DNA from: a bacterium
Lineage (GTDB): Bacteria; Vulcanimicrobiota; Vulcanimicrobiia; Vulcanimicrobiales; SCRA01
Direction: 5' to 3'
Length of the DNA stretch: 64,000 nt
Assembly: GCA_004297985.1 (NCBI GenBank)
Contig: SCRA01000043.1
Location: forward strand, 1 to 64,000
Of this stretch, positions 18,387 to 27,514 are shown piece after piece. Each line of letters begins with the position of its first letter. The stretch's first letter is position 1. The notes under the pieces are model-generated. The model was not told the DNA's origin. It searched no databases and saw only the letters and a program-made list of their open reading frames with translations. A program made the position numbers and the translations under genes.

Positions 18387-19658
18387 ATGTTCGAACGACT
18401 CATGAGGCGCGAGACTTTCATTAAATCGGCGGCAGCCGGAGCCGGCGCCCTGACATTCGGTGCGCCGGCCTTCATACCAGCACGCAGCGAAGCGGCCGAT
18501 CGGATCGTGCTTGGCATGACGAACCCCCTGACGGGGACGTACGCGAGCCTCGGACAGGGCCAGATGCGCGGTGCCCAGATGGCGGTTGCTGCGTGGAACA
18601 AGCGGGGCGGCGTCATGGGGCGTGAAGTCGACCTCCTCTCGGAAGACGACGCCGCGGACCCTGGAGTAGCGGTAGAAAAAGCGCGCAAGCTCGTCAATCA
18701 AGGGAAAGCGGTTGCACTCGTCGGCACGGTGTCCAGCGCCACCACGCTATCCGTCAGCTCTGCGGCTAACGCGCTTGGTAAGGTCTTCATCGACATGGGC
18801 GGTTCCGCGGACTCCATGAGCGGAAAGGACTGCAAGTGGGGCTCATTCCGAACGTGTAAGACCGCCTACCAGCTTACACATGCCACCGGATTCGTCTTTC
18901 AGAAGAACTTCGGTAAACGTTGGTATATGATCACGCCCGACTACGCGTTCGGCCATGGGCTTGCCGCCGGCTATACCGCGGTTGCCGAGCAAGCGGGCGC
19001 AACCATCGTCGGAAACGACTTCACGCCGCTGGGCACCACCGAGTTCAGCTCCTACCTGCTGAAAGTACAAGCCGCGAAGCCCGATGTGCTGATCGTCAAC
19101 GTCAGCGGCAACGATTTCGTCAGTTGCATGAAGCAGGCCCAGGCATATAACATCCTCAAGAACACGCCCGTCGGCGGGCCGCTGATGGAGCTCGAAGGGT
19201 TGTGGGCGCTTCCCGAGAGTGCCCGGATGGGATATTGGGGCGTCGAATGGTACTTCAGCGGCGACGCAGTGCTCGGCAAGAAGCAGAGCGCGATCGACTT
19301 CGTGCGTCAATACCGCAAGGCACACGGAACTCCCCCTACCGCCCGCTCGTGCTTCGGCTACATCACCGTAGACCGGCTCCTCACCGCCATGAGCGAGACG
19401 AAATCGACCGACGCGGTCAAGGTGGCTCGTGCGCTCGAGGGATCTGAGTTCGATTCGCCGCTGTGGTCCGGCAAAGCGTACATCCGCAAGGACGACCATC
19501 AGATGATGTGGCCGATGTGGGTCGCCAAAGTCCGACCGAGCGGTGTTCCTGGCGACAAGTACGATACGTTTGAAGATTTCGCGCGCGTCGACGCGGAGCG
19601 GATCACGGTTCCCGTGTCGGAAGTCCGCAAGACCTGCACCATGTCCTATCCATCTTGA
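18387..19658 (+). CDS. Orphan branched-chain-type substrate-binding protein
   Basis: A 423-residue Leu/Ile/Val-binding-type protein. The N-terminal 36 residues form a signal with a twin arginine (MRRETFIK) and a hydrophobic stretch ending ARSEA, suggesting Tat export. The mature start IVLGMTNPLTGTYASLGQGQ is the usual ligand-binding first strand. No permease or ATPase gene lies next to it; instead it heads a run with a zinc alcohol dehydrogenase and an aldehyde dehydrogenase (gaps of 15 bases each). It may lend its ligand to one of the three importers elsewhere in the window or act as a sensor. GAGGAGG-like ribosome binding site upstream. Confidence 0.88.
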   Translation: MFERLMRRETFIKSAAAGAGALTFGAPAFIPARSEAADRIVLGMTNPLTGTYASLGQGQMRGAQMAVAAWNKRGGVMGREVDLLSEDDAADPGVAVEKARKLVNQGKAVALVGTVSSATTLSVSSAANALGKVFIDMGGSADSMSGKDCKWGSFRTCKTAYQLTHATGFVFQKNFGKRWYMITPDYAFGHGLAAGYTAVAEQAGATIVGNDFTPLGTTEFSSYLLKVQAAKPDVLIVNVSGNDFVSCMKQAQAYNILKNTPVGGPLMELEGLWALPESARMGYWGVEWYFSGDAVLGKKQSAIDFVRQYRKAHGTPPTARSCFGYITVDRLLTAMSETKSTDAVKVARALEGSEFDSPLWSGKAYIRKDDHQMMWPMWVAKVRPSGVPGDKYDTFEDFARVDAERITVPVSEVRKTCTMSYPS

Positions 19659-19673
19659 AGTGATTGGGGAACG

Positions 19674-20711
19674 ATGAAAGCAGCAGTAATTACGGATGTC
19701 GAGAAGATCGACATCCGTGAACTCGATCTCCCTACGATCCGTCCACACTACGCGCTCGTACGCGTGGCTGCGGCAACGCTGTGTGGAACGGACTTACATC
19801 AATACGGCGGCAAGATCAAGACGCCGCTGCCCCGCATTCCAGGCCATGATTTCAGCGGTGTCATCGAACAGATCGCCCCTGGCCACGACAGTTTTCGCGA
19901 GGGCGATCGCGTGGTGGTCAAGCCGTCGTTTCCGTGCGGAACCTGTGAGTACTGCACCCGTTGCGACTACGGCGCTTGCGAAGACAAGAAACTCATTGGA
20001 CTTCACGGCGACGGCTGCATGGCCGAGTACATTGTTGCACCGATCGCCAATTTGATACCCTTGCCGCAGGGCGTATCGTTCGAGGCCGCCGCCAACCTCG
20101 AGATGTTCACTGTCGCAATGAACACGATGAAGCGCATTCAACCGCGCTTGGGCGAGTGGGTCGTCGTTCTGGGGCAAGGACCAATCGGTTTGGGACAGAC
20201 GCGGATGGCCAGCCTCTCCGGGGCGCGCGTGATTGCCGTCGACGTGCGCCGCGAGGCGTTAGAGATGGCGCGCGACTTTGGCGCAGACATCACCCTCCAG
20301 TCCGCCGAGTGTGACGTCGTTGCCGAGGTCAAGAAACTCACCGGCGTTGGGGCCGACATCGTCATCGAGTGCGTGGGCGCAAAGGCCACCGTCGATCTCA
20401 TCTTCCAACTCGTACGTAAGGAAGGGCGTGTCGCCAACGTGGGCTTCCAGATTGGCGCCGCCACGTACGACCTTATTCCAATCATGCTTCGCTCGCTTAC
20501 CATCTACGGCATCGGCGGAAACGGCGGGCGTGGTCAGTACGAGACGGTGATCGCCCTCACGGAGAGCGGAAAGATTCAGCCGGAGCGTTTGATTACTCAC
20601 CGCATGCCGCTCAGAGATGCGGCCAAAGCGTTCTCGATCGCTCACAGGAAGAGCGAGCCGGTCCTGAAGGTCGTGCTCTCTCCGAACACGGACCTGGCCG
20701 GTCACCCATAA
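19674..20711 (+). CDS. Zinc-dependent medium-chain alcohol dehydrogenase
   Basis: A 345-residue NAD(P)-dependent dehydrogenase. The catalytic zinc ligands are Cys37, His58 and, unusually, Asp59 where most relatives have Glu (PGHDFSG). The structural zinc site is Cys88, Cys91, Cys94 and Cys102, with an extra Cys97. The Rossmann fold is marked by VVVLGQGPIGLG and IAVDVRREAL (an acidic residue favouring NAD). Located between an orphan binding protein and an aldehyde dehydrogenase, it probably oxidises an alcohol intermediate to an aldehyde that the next enzyme converts to an acid. The substrate is unknown. Confidence 0.92.
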   Translation: MKAAVITDVEKIDIRELDLPTIRPHYALVRVAAATLCGTDLHQYGGKIKTPLPRIPGHDFSGVIEQIAPGHDSFREGDRVVVKPSFPCGTCEYCTRCDYGACEDKKLIGLHGDGCMAEYIVAPIANLIPLPQGVSFEAAANLEMFTVAMNTMKRIQPRLGEWVVVLGQGPIGLGQTRMASLSGARVIAVDVRREALEMARDFGADITLQSAECDVVAEVKKLTGVGADIVIECVGAKATVDLIFQLVRKEGRVANVGFQIGAATYDLIPIMLRSLTIYGIGGNGGRGQYETVIALTESGKIQPERLITHRMPLRDAAKAFSIAHRKSEPVLKVVLSPNTDLAGHP

Positions 20712-20726
20712 CGCGAGGATATCGAT

Positions 20727-22220
20727 ATGACGAGCATAGCTGAAGCCCCAGTCAAGAACTACCAACTGTACGTTGACGGTCAATGGACGGACTCGCTCTC
20801 CGGCAGGACGTACGAGTCGTCGAATCCTTTCGATGGTCGAGTGTGGGCGCGCGTGCCGGACGGCGACGCCGCCGACATCGATCGAGCCGTCGCGGCGGCA
20901 AGAAACGCGTTCAAGAAGGGCCCATGGTCGAAGATGACCGGTCGCGACCGTGCGAGGCTGATGCGGCGCCTGGCCGACATTCTGGCGCGTGACTACAAGG
21001 AGCTCGCGCTTGCCGAAACTACGGACAACGGGAAGCTGCTGCGCGAGTCCCTAGGCTCCTCGGCATCCTGGCCTGACTGGTATAACTACTTCGCCGGCAT
21101 GGCCGATAAGATCGAAGGCTCGACGATCCCGTCCGATCGCAAGAACTTCTTCGTTTATACGCGGCACGAGCCGATTGGCGTCGTCGGCGCCATCTTGCCG
21201 TGGAACTCGCCGATTCTCCTTTTGACGTTCAAGCTTGCGCCGGGTCTTGCTGCCGGCTGCACGTTCGTCGTCAAACCCTCCGAATTCACCCCGGTCTCAA
21301 CGCTCGAGTTTGCCAAACGGATGGAGGAGGCGGGCTTTCCACCGGGTGTCTTCAATGTGGTGACGGGCGGGACGGCTGAAGCCGGCCGCGCCCTCGTTCA
21401 GCACCGAGGGATCGACAAGATCGCTTTCACGGGCTCGGCCCAAACCGCCATTGCCATCGGCCGCGCCTCGGTCGAGAACCTGACTCCGGTCACCTACGAG
21501 TTGGGCGGCAAGTCGCCGAACATCATCTTCGACGACGCCAACCTCGATATCGCGGTGAACGGCATTCTCTCCGGCATCTTCGCCGCCAGCGGACAGACCT
21601 GTATGGCGGGCTCACGGCTGCTCGTCCAAGAGGGGATCCACGACGTGCTCGTGGAGCGGCTTGCCGCTCGAACGAAGACGATCCGACTGGGGTCACCGAC
21701 GGAGCCGGAGACGGAGATGGGACCGCTCGCGAATCGGCCTCAATTGGAGAAAGTGCTGTACTACCTAGACGTCGCGAAGGCCGAAGGCGTGCAGATCGTG
21801 TGCGGAGGGCGGGCGCGGCCCGACCTCGGCGAACTCTTTGTCGAGCCGACGATACTCACGAATGTTCGCAACGAGATGCGGGTCGCGACCGAGGAGATCT
21901 TCGGCCCAGTGCTCTCCGTCTTACGTTTCTCGACGGAAGAGGAGGCGATAGAGATCGCCAACGAGACACGCTACGGCCTGGCGGCGGCGGTTTGGACGGA
22001 GAACATCCGCCGCGCGCATCGCGTAGCGCACGCGCTGCAAGCTGGAACTGTCTGGATCAACGCATACCGGACGGTCGCGCATAACGCACCGTTCGGCGGC
22101 TACAAGATGAGTGGCTGGGGGCGCGAGAACGGCGTCGATGCGGTGCGCGAGTACACGCAGACCAAGTCCGTATACGTCGAACTCGAAGGCGCTACTCGCG
22201 ATCCGTTCATTCTAGGGTAG
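20727..22220 (+). CDS. NAD(P)-dependent aldehyde dehydrogenase
   Basis: A full-length 497-residue ALDH. The catalytic Cys292 is in SGQTCMAGSR, the general base Glu258 in TYELGGKSPN, and the cofactor motif FTGSAQTA is present. The C-terminal NAPFGGYKMSGWGRENG block is typical of the betaine/hydroxymuconic-semialdehyde-like branch. Its ATG lies 15 bases after the alcohol dehydrogenase stop, so the pair should act in sequence (alcohol to aldehyde to carboxylate). The 3' end overlaps the convergent RraA-like gene by 9 bases. Confidence 0.93.
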   Translation: MTSIAEAPVKNYQLYVDGQWTDSLSGRTYESSNPFDGRVWARVPDGDAADIDRAVAAARNAFKKGPWSKMTGRDRARLMRRLADILARDYKELALAETTDNGKLLRESLGSSASWPDWYNYFAGMADKIEGSTIPSDRKNFFVYTRHEPIGVVGAILPWNSPILLLTFKLAPGLAAGCTFVVKPSEFTPVSTLEFAKRMEEAGFPPGVFNVVTGGTAEAGRALVQHRGIDKIAFTGSAQTAIAIGRASVENLTPVTYELGGKSPNIIFDDANLDIAVNGILSGIFAASGQTCMAGSRLLVQEGIHDVLVERLAARTKTIRLGSPTEPETEMGPLANRPQLEKVLYYLDVAKAEGVQIVCGGRARPDLGELFVEPTILTNVRNEMRVATEEIFGPVLSVLRFSTEEEAIEIANETRYGLAAAVWTENIRRAHRVAHALQAGTVWINAYRTVAHNAPFGGYKMSGWGRENGVDAVREYTQTKSVYVELEGATRDPFILG

Positions 22221-22850
22221 GCGATCGAACACCGCTTGCATACCGTAGAGATCGAACGTGAAGCCGCCGCGCTCGATCTCTGCGCGTACCCGCTGCTCGC
22301 GCTGTTCCCGCTCCCCGCACGCCTGTAGCACCGGCTGAGCTTTGGCCGCCTCGACGGCAACCCCACCGTCCGCGTCGAGCACGACGACGTCACCCGGCTG
22401 GATGAGGCAGCTGCCGACGGTCACCGGTACGTTGACGGCACCGATATGTCTCTTCGTGGCCGTGCGTGCTCGAATGAAGCGCGCCCAAACCGGTACGCCC
22501 AGCGACTGGAGCTCCTCCACGTCGCGGACCGCGCCGTCCACCAGGATGCCGGCGGCACCGCGAGCCCGCGCCTGACGCACCATCAGCTCGCCCATCAAGG
22601 CGACGGCCTCGGGAAGCGGCATGCTGAGCACGAGTATCTCACCTGCCTCCAGCTCTTTGAGCGCCGCGTGAACCATCAGGTTGTCGCCCTGCCCGCAGAG
22701 AACCGTCCGCGCGGGCCCGGCTGCTCTGGTGCCGGGGCACAACTGGATGAGCGGAGCGTCGATCAGACCAGTACGGCCGTTACCCTCCAAAACCGTCGAG
22801 ACGCCGTACTCGGCGAATCGCCGATACTCATCCGGCATAAGTGTCGACAT
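22212..22850 (-). CDS. RraA-like protein / 4-hydroxy-4-methyl-2-oxoglutarate aldolase family
   Basis: A 212-residue member of the family that holds class II HMG/CHA aldolases and the RNase E inhibitor RraA. The loop DGAVRD (105-110) supplies the catalytic arginine and metal-binding aspartate, and GDVVVLDADGGVAV is the usual closing motif. In aromatic catabolism the aldolase cleaves 4-hydroxy-4-methyl- or 4-carboxy-4-hydroxy-2-oxo acids to pyruvate plus pyruvate or oxaloacetate, which fits the oxidative genes around it. The start codon ATG at 22848-22850 sits inside operator-like site C, so a repressor there would cover the start; an alternative ATG is at 22838. Confidence 0.85.
   Translation of the reverse strand: MSTLMPDEYRRFAEYGVSTVLEGNGRTGLIDAPLIQLCPGTRAAGPARTVLCGQGDNLMVHAALKELEAGEILVLSMPLPEAVALMGELMVRQARARGAAGILVDGAVRDVEELQSLGVPVWARFIRARTATKRHIGAVNVPVTVGSCLIQPGDVVVLDADGGVAVEAAKAQPVLQACGEREQREQRVRAEIERGGFTFDLYGMQAVFDRLP
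22840..22849 (+). promoter_or_regulatory. Operator-like site C, AGTGTCGACA, over the RraA-like start codon
   Basis: Exact decamer match to sites A, B and D. It overlaps the first codons of the leftward gene and lies 75 bases from site D, so the two sites bracket the divergent promoter pair. Confidence 0.6.
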
Positions 22851-22867
22851 TATTAGCTGCTTCCCCC

Positions 22868-22904
22868 TTGACAATACGGTAGTTTCCCGAGCATACTTTG
22901 TCAA
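22868..22904. promoter_or_regulatory. Interlocked divergent promoters between the RraA-like and hydrolase genes
   Basis: Rightward: TTGACA (22868-22873), 18 bases, CATACT (22892-22897). Leftward: TTGACA (22899-22904 on the minus strand), 17 bases, TACCGT (22876-22881). The two promoters occupy the same 37 bases, so polymerase could use only one at a time. The same layout recurs at 56251-56285. Confidence 0.55.
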
Positions 22905-22916
22905 TACCGCGACAAC

Positions 22917-22926
22917 TGTCGACACT
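22917..22926 (-). promoter_or_regulatory. Operator-like site D, AGTGTCGACA (minus strand)
   Basis: Located between the rightward promoter and the hydrolase GTG start (22940), in the opposite orientation to site C. It would act as a downstream roadblock for the molybdenum-hydroxylase operon. Confidence 0.6.
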
Positions 22927-22939
22927 GAGGTACTGTTCA

Positions 22940-23800
22940 GTGGTAAATCCTCGTGGTGAGACCCACTCCGGTGTGACCGTGATCGAAGGCAGACATCGCA
23001 TGGCCGACGGCGCATGGCTGAGCACGACGTTGCGCACCCATCCCCATCGGCACGCGCCCAAGATCGCCCTCGTCCATTCGCTCGCACTCGATCGCTACGT
23101 CTGGGAGTTCGTGGCGGAGCGGCTCGCTCCGCACTGCACGGTGCTCACCTACGACTGCCGCGGCCATGGCAGCTCCACAAAAGCGGCGGGCCCCTACTGC
23201 GTCGAGCAGTTCGCAAACGATCTTGGAAGCCTGTTCGAGGCGCATGGATGGGATTCGGCCACCGTGGCCGGCTGCTCGATGGGAGGCGGCGTGGCGCTTG
23301 CGTTTGCCGGGCTCTATCCGCAACACGTGCGGAGTCTGGCGCTGGTCGACACGACGGCATGGTATGGCCCCGACGCACCCATTCGTTGGGAGGAGCGCGC
23401 GCAGAAGGCAGAGCGCGAAGGGATTGCCTCGCTCGTGGAGTTCCAGCGGCGGCGCTGGTTTACCGAAGAGTTCCTGGGCACGCACGAGCCTGTCGTGGAG
23501 CACTGCGTCCAAACGTTCTTGGCCAACGACATCCCCGCGTATGCCGCCACGTGCCGCATGCTCGGCGCGCTCGACGCACGCCCGCTCCTCGGCAGCATTC
23601 GAGTCCCCACGACCATCCTCGTCGGCGAAGAAGACTACGCCACTCCTCCAGCGATGGCCGAAGCGCTGCACTCCGCGCTCCCTAACTCCACATTGACGGT
23701 AGTGCCCAAGGGCCGCCACTTACTGCCGCTGGAGCGGCCCGGCGTGGTTGCCGACGCCATCGCCGCCCTTATTCGCTCCGTCGACCCTCAGAGGCCATAA
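22940..23800 (+). CDS. Alpha/beta hydrolase (enol-lactonase-like)
   Basis: A 286-residue alpha/beta-hydrolase from a GTG start that has TGAGGT eight bases upstream; a longer TTG-initiated frame would run through the promoter region and is rejected. The probable catalytic triad is Ser113 (GCSMGG), Asp232 (EEDYATP) and His260 (KGRHLLP). Order of motifs and length resemble 3-oxoadipate enol-lactonases and other C-C or ester hydrolases of ring-degradation pathways. It is the first gene of the operon that continues with a CoxG-like protein and the molybdenum hydroxylase, six bases apart. Confidence 0.88.
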   Translation: MVNPRGETHSGVTVIEGRHRMADGAWLSTTLRTHPHRHAPKIALVHSLALDRYVWEFVAERLAPHCTVLTYDCRGHGSSTKAAGPYCVEQFANDLGSLFEAHGWDSATVAGCSMGGGVALAFAGLYPQHVRSLALVDTTAWYGPDAPIRWEERAQKAEREGIASLVEFQRRRWFTEEFLGTHEPVVEHCVQTFLANDIPAYAATCRMLGALDARPLLGSIRVPTTILVGEEDYATPPAMAEALHSALPNSTLTVVPKGRHLLPLERPGVVADAIAALIRSVDPQRP

Positions 23801-23806
23801 CCGACC

Positions 23807-24274
23807 ATGCACGTCGAAGGCAACATCCTCATCCATGCCCCGCAGAGCGACGTCTTCGACTTCGCGGAAAACGTGGAACTCCTGACACAATGCATCGAAG
23901 GCTGTCGCAACGTGCACGAGCTCGGCGACGGCAAGTATGCCGCCCTCCTCGAAGCGCAGATCGCCTTTTTGCGCATGGCCTTCAAGGTCACGGTGGAGCT
24001 CTCGCGTGTGGAACGCCCAAACACCATCGAAGCGCACATCGCCGGAACACCCGTGAACCTCGTAGGCAAGATCGACGCCCGCGCCGGCCTCACGCTCGAG
24101 CCAGCCGGTCCCGCGGAGACCCGCGTCACCTATGCGCTCGACGTGAGCCTGGCGGGTAAGCTCGGCGGCATGGGTGAGTCGGTTTTCCGCGCCAAGGCCA
24201 AGGAATATGGCGACCGATTCGCCGTGCACTTACGCGACGCCGTGGAGTCGAAGCTCCTAGAGAAGGCACCATGA
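23807..24274 (+). CDS. CoxG-like SRPBCC protein
   Basis: A 155-residue START/SRPBCC-fold protein resembling subunit G of CO dehydrogenase clusters. It has the early DVFDFAENVELLTQCIEGC segment and a C-terminal amphipathic region, but no long hydrophobic tail. CoxG is reported to help anchor or mature molybdenum hydroxylases at the membrane, and homologues accompany many xanthine-dehydrogenase-type operons that do not oxidise CO. The stop overlaps the next ATG by four bases, so it is made together with the flavin subunit. Confidence 0.85.
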   Translation: MHVEGNILIHAPQSDVFDFAENVELLTQCIEGCRNVHELGDGKYAALLEAQIAFLRMAFKVTVELSRVERPNTIEAHIAGTPVNLVGKIDARAGLTLEPAGPAETRVTYALDVSLAGKLGGMGESVFRAKAKEYGDRFAVHLRDAVESKLLEKAP

Positions 24275-25131
24275 TTCCCTTCGACTTACAAGAGCCGGCG
24301 TCGCTGGCCGAGGCGATCGCGCTGCTCGACCCCGATGACCCGTCCGTGAGGCCCGTTGCCGGCGGCACGGCGCTAATGCTGATGATGAAGGCCGGTCTCT
24401 TCCAACCGACGCGCTTGATCAGCCTCCGCCGCCTGGAAGGCGATCTACGACGCGTCCACGTGGACGAGCACGGCGATCTCCACCTCGGCGCGCTGGTGCC
24501 GCTGTCGAAACTCGAGCTCTCGCCGCTCGTAGCCGAGCACGCGCCGGCCGTCAGCGAGACCTGCCGCACGCTCTCGAACGTTCGGGTGCGCAATGTTGCG
24601 ACGCTGGGCGGCCACGTGGCGCACGGCGACCCGCACATGGACCTTCCGCCGCTGCTTATCGCGCTGGGCGCGCGCGCCCGCGCTGTCGGCCCGCGCGGGG
24701 AGCGTTGGATCGACGCGGCGGATCTCTTCGTCGGCTACTACCAGACAGCACTCGAACGCGACGAGCTGTTGGCCGAGATCGTGATTCCCGCACCGTCGCC
24801 CGATTCGAGCGCCGCCTACGTGAAGTTCACGGCACTCTCCGCCGACGACTGGCCCGCCGTGGGCGTGGCAGCCGCCGTCCGGCGGCGCGAAGGCGTGATC
24901 CTCGACGCGGTGCTCGCGGTGAGCGCCGCCACCGAGAAGCCGATTCGCCTTGCCGCGGCGGAGGCGGCGATCCGCGGAAAGTCCACGTCCAGCGGCTCCT
25001 TCGACGAAGCCGCGGAGGCGGCGGCGCACGAAGTGGAGCCGCTCGCGGATATCCGCGGCTCCACGGCCTACAAACGCGAGATGGTCCGCGTCCACGTACG
25101 GCGGGCGCTCATCAAGGCAAGCCACTCCTGA
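24271..25131 (+). CDS. Molybdenum hydroxylase, FAD-binding medium subunit
   Basis: The 286-residue flavin subunit of an (alpha-beta-gamma)2 xanthine-dehydrogenase-family enzyme. FAD contacts are PVAGGTALMLMMKAG (about 28-43) and VRNVATLGGHVAHGDPHMD (about 107-127), where the usual TIGGxxxxxxP motif is TLGGHVAHGDP. It passes electrons from the iron-sulfur subunit to an acceptor. It is followed by the molybdenum subunit after 7 bases, with the ribosome binding site overlapping its stop codon. Confidence 0.93.
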   Translation: MIPFDLQEPASLAEAIALLDPDDPSVRPVAGGTALMLMMKAGLFQPTRLISLRRLEGDLRRVHVDEHGDLHLGALVPLSKLELSPLVAEHAPAVSETCRTLSNVRVRNVATLGGHVAHGDPHMDLPPLLIALGARARAVGPRGERWIDAADLFVGYYQTALERDELLAEIVIPAPSPDSSAAYVKFTALSADDWPAVGVAAAVRRREGVILDAVLAVSAATEKPIRLAAAEAAIRGKSTSSGSFDEAAEAAAHEVEPLADIRGSTAYKREMVRVHVRRALIKASHS

Positions 25132-25138
25132 GGTCGAG

Positions 25139-27514
25139 ATGTCTACACACGTGGATGCACCAGCACCAGTCGAGCGCAAGGCGCCGACAACAACACAGAT
25201 CGGGCGTTCGATCCCGCGCTTGGAGAGCCGGGCCAAAGTCACGGGCGAGGCCGAGTATATCCACAACCTGCGCCTGCCCGGCATGCTGTACGGCAAGATC
25301 TTCCGCAGCACCGTGCCTCACGGGCGCATCGTTCGCATCGATACGCGCGCGGCCAAGGAGCTGCCCGGCGTTTTCGCCGTCATCACCGGCGAAGACGTGC
25401 GCGCGCTGATCCCCGATCCTTACTACGGACCCGCCTTTCACGATCAGCCCGTGCTGGCGATCGACAAGGTTCGCTACGTCGGCGAACCGGTGGCCGTAGC
25501 ACTCTCCGAGGATCCGCACATCGCCGAGCACGCGGCCAACTTGATCGAGGCGGAGTACGAGGATCTGCCCGCCGTCTTCGATGAGGTCGAAGCTGCCGCC
25601 GCCACCCAGGTTTTCGTCCATGACGCCTTGAGGCCGGCGGGAATGTTTCCCGACCTCAAACACCTTCACGGGCGTACCAAGACGAACGTTGCGCTGGACT
25701 TCACGCTGCGGCGCAACGACGTGGAGCAGGGCTTCGCGCAGGCGGATTACGTCTTCGAACACGTCTTCCGCACGCCGACGGTCGCCCACACGGCGCTGGA
25801 GCCCATCGTGTCGGTAGCCGAGCCGCGCGGCCCGCAGGCGTTGACCATCCATACGTCTTCTCAGAGCCCGTCGTTCGTGCGTTCGGAGGTAGCGCGCCTG
25901 CTAGGTTGGCCGGAGAACCGTGTCCGGGTCCGCACAGCGTTCCTGGGCGGCGGCTTTGGCGCCAAACTCTACATCAAGCTCGAAGCCATGGTGGCCGTGC
26001 TGGCGCTGATGGTGAAGCGGCCCGTGAAGATTTCGCTGACGATGGAAGAGCAGTTCTACACGATCACCAAGCACGCCACGACCGTGCACTTGAAGACGGG
26101 CGTGACGAAGGCGGGAAAGATCACCGCGCGACAATGCGAAGCGTGGTGGAACGGCGGAGCCTACGCCGACATCGGCCCGCGCGTGACGCAGAAGTCCGGC
26201 TTCACCGCCGCGGGTCCCTACGACATAGAGAACGTAGCGCTCAACTCATACGCCGTCTACACGAACCTGCCGCCGGCCGGCGCTCTGCGGGGCTTCGGTA
26301 TTCCGCAGCTCGTGTGGGCGTACGAGAGCCATACGGACCTGATCGCGCGCGAGCTGGAGATCGACCCTTTGGAGTTCCGGCGCGCGAACATCCTGCGCGA
26401 CGGGCGGCCGCAGGCTACCGGTACCATCATGCACGACATCGCGACCGTTGAGGTGTTGGATGCCTTGTCGAGCGCCATGCGCTGGGGCGAGTCTTTCGAC
26501 CGCGGCAAGGGAAGCATACGGCGCGGCCACGGCATCGCTATCGGCTTCAAAGCATGCATCGCACCCACCACGTCGGGGGCGATCGTCAATCTTTACGGCG
26601 ATGGGAGCTGCGCCGTCTACTGCGGAACGGTCGACATGGGCCAAGGCTCCGATACCGTGATGGCGCAGATAGCCGCCGAAGTACTGGGGCTCGATCCGCA
26701 GTCCGTCTCGGTCATCCACCCGGATACGGACGTGACGCCCTACGACATGGCGACGCTTGGCTCGCGCTCGACTTTCCACATGGGAAATGCGGTACGCTTA
26801 GCCGCGCTAGAAGCGCGCGAAAAGCTTTTTGCCATCGCGGGGAAGGCGCTGGAGGCCGATCCCTCGCTATTGACCGTTGCTGACAACGGCGTCAGCGCGC
26901 CGAGCGGCCGGCGACTCTCGATCGCCGACGTCATCAAGTCCACCTTCCTCATGCAAGCCGGCAACATCATCGGCACAGGAAGCTTCCGCCCCACGTACAC
27001 CTCGCCCAGTCAGGGTGACGGACAGTCCGACGATATCACGCCCTTCTGGATGGTCGGCGCGGTGGGCGCGGAGGTAGAGGTGGATACGGAGACCGGCCGC
27101 GTCCGCGTGACGCGTTTGGTCAACGTGGCTGACGTGGGGACGCCGATCAACCCCGGCATCGTTACCCGACAGTTGAACGGCGGCGCGCTCATGCAACTCG
27201 GCTTCACGATGTCCGAGGCCGTGCGTTTCGACAACGGTCAGGCCGTCAATGCCTCGCTGGCCGACTACAAGATACCCGGAATCTTGGATATTCCCGACCA
27301 GACCCTCGCGAAGATCGTCGCGGGATGCCAAAGCACGGGACCCTTCGGAGCAAAAGGCGTGGGCGAAACGGGAACGTTCGCCGTCTCACCCGCCATCGCC
27401 AACGCCGTCCACGACGCCGTCGGCGTGCGGATCTTCGATCTTCCCCTGACGCCGGAGACCGTCTATCGAGCGCTCCGTGCGGCGCAACACAACCCGCTGG
27501 AGGACCAGCAATGA
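25139..27514 (+). CDS. Molybdenum hydroxylase, molybdopterin-binding large subunit
   Basis: The 791-residue catalytic subunit. It hydroxylates a substrate with oxygen from water at a Mo-molybdopterin cytosine dinucleotide centre. It shows the GGGFGAK cofactor loop, the arginine-containing PPAGALRGFGIPQ, the GQGSDTVMAQIAAEVLG segment, and GVGETG near the C-terminus with the conserved base Glu. The AYxCSFR loop of form I CO dehydrogenase is absent, so CO oxidation is unlikely; aldehydes or N-heteroaromatics are the usual substrates of such enzymes. The start MSTHVDAP is chosen since the longer frame reads back through the FAD-subunit gene. Confidence 0.94.
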   Translation: MSTHVDAPAPVERKAPTTTQIGRSIPRLESRAKVTGEAEYIHNLRLPGMLYGKIFRSTVPHGRIVRIDTRAAKELPGVFAVITGEDVRALIPDPYYGPAFHDQPVLAIDKVRYVGEPVAVALSEDPHIAEHAANLIEAEYEDLPAVFDEVEAAAATQVFVHDALRPAGMFPDLKHLHGRTKTNVALDFTLRRNDVEQGFAQADYVFEHVFRTPTVAHTALEPIVSVAEPRGPQALTIHTSSQSPSFVRSEVARLLGWPENRVRVRTAFLGGGFGAKLYIKLEAMVAVLALMVKRPVKISLTMEEQFYTITKHATTVHLKTGVTKAGKITARQCEAWWNGGAYADIGPRVTQKSGFTAAGPYDIENVALNSYAVYTNLPPAGALRGFGIPQLVWAYESHTDLIARELEIDPLEFRRANILRDGRPQATGTIMHDIATVEVLDALSSAMRWGESFDRGKGSIRRGHGIAIGFKACIAPTTSGAIVNLYGDGSCAVYCGTVDMGQGSDTVMAQIAAEVLGLDPQSVSVIHPDTDVTPYDMATLGSRSTFHMGNAVRLAALEAREKLFAIAGKALEADPSLLTVADNGVSAPSGRRLSIADVIKSTFLMQAGNIIGTGSFRPTYTSPSQGDGQSDDITPFWMVGAVGAEVEVDTETGRVRVTRLVNVADVGTPINPGIVTRQLNGGALMQLGFTMSEAVRFDNGQAVNASLADYKIPGILDIPDQTLAKIVAGCQSTGPFGAKGVGETGTFAVSPAIANAVHDAVGVRIFDLPLTPETVYRALRAAQHNPLEDQQ

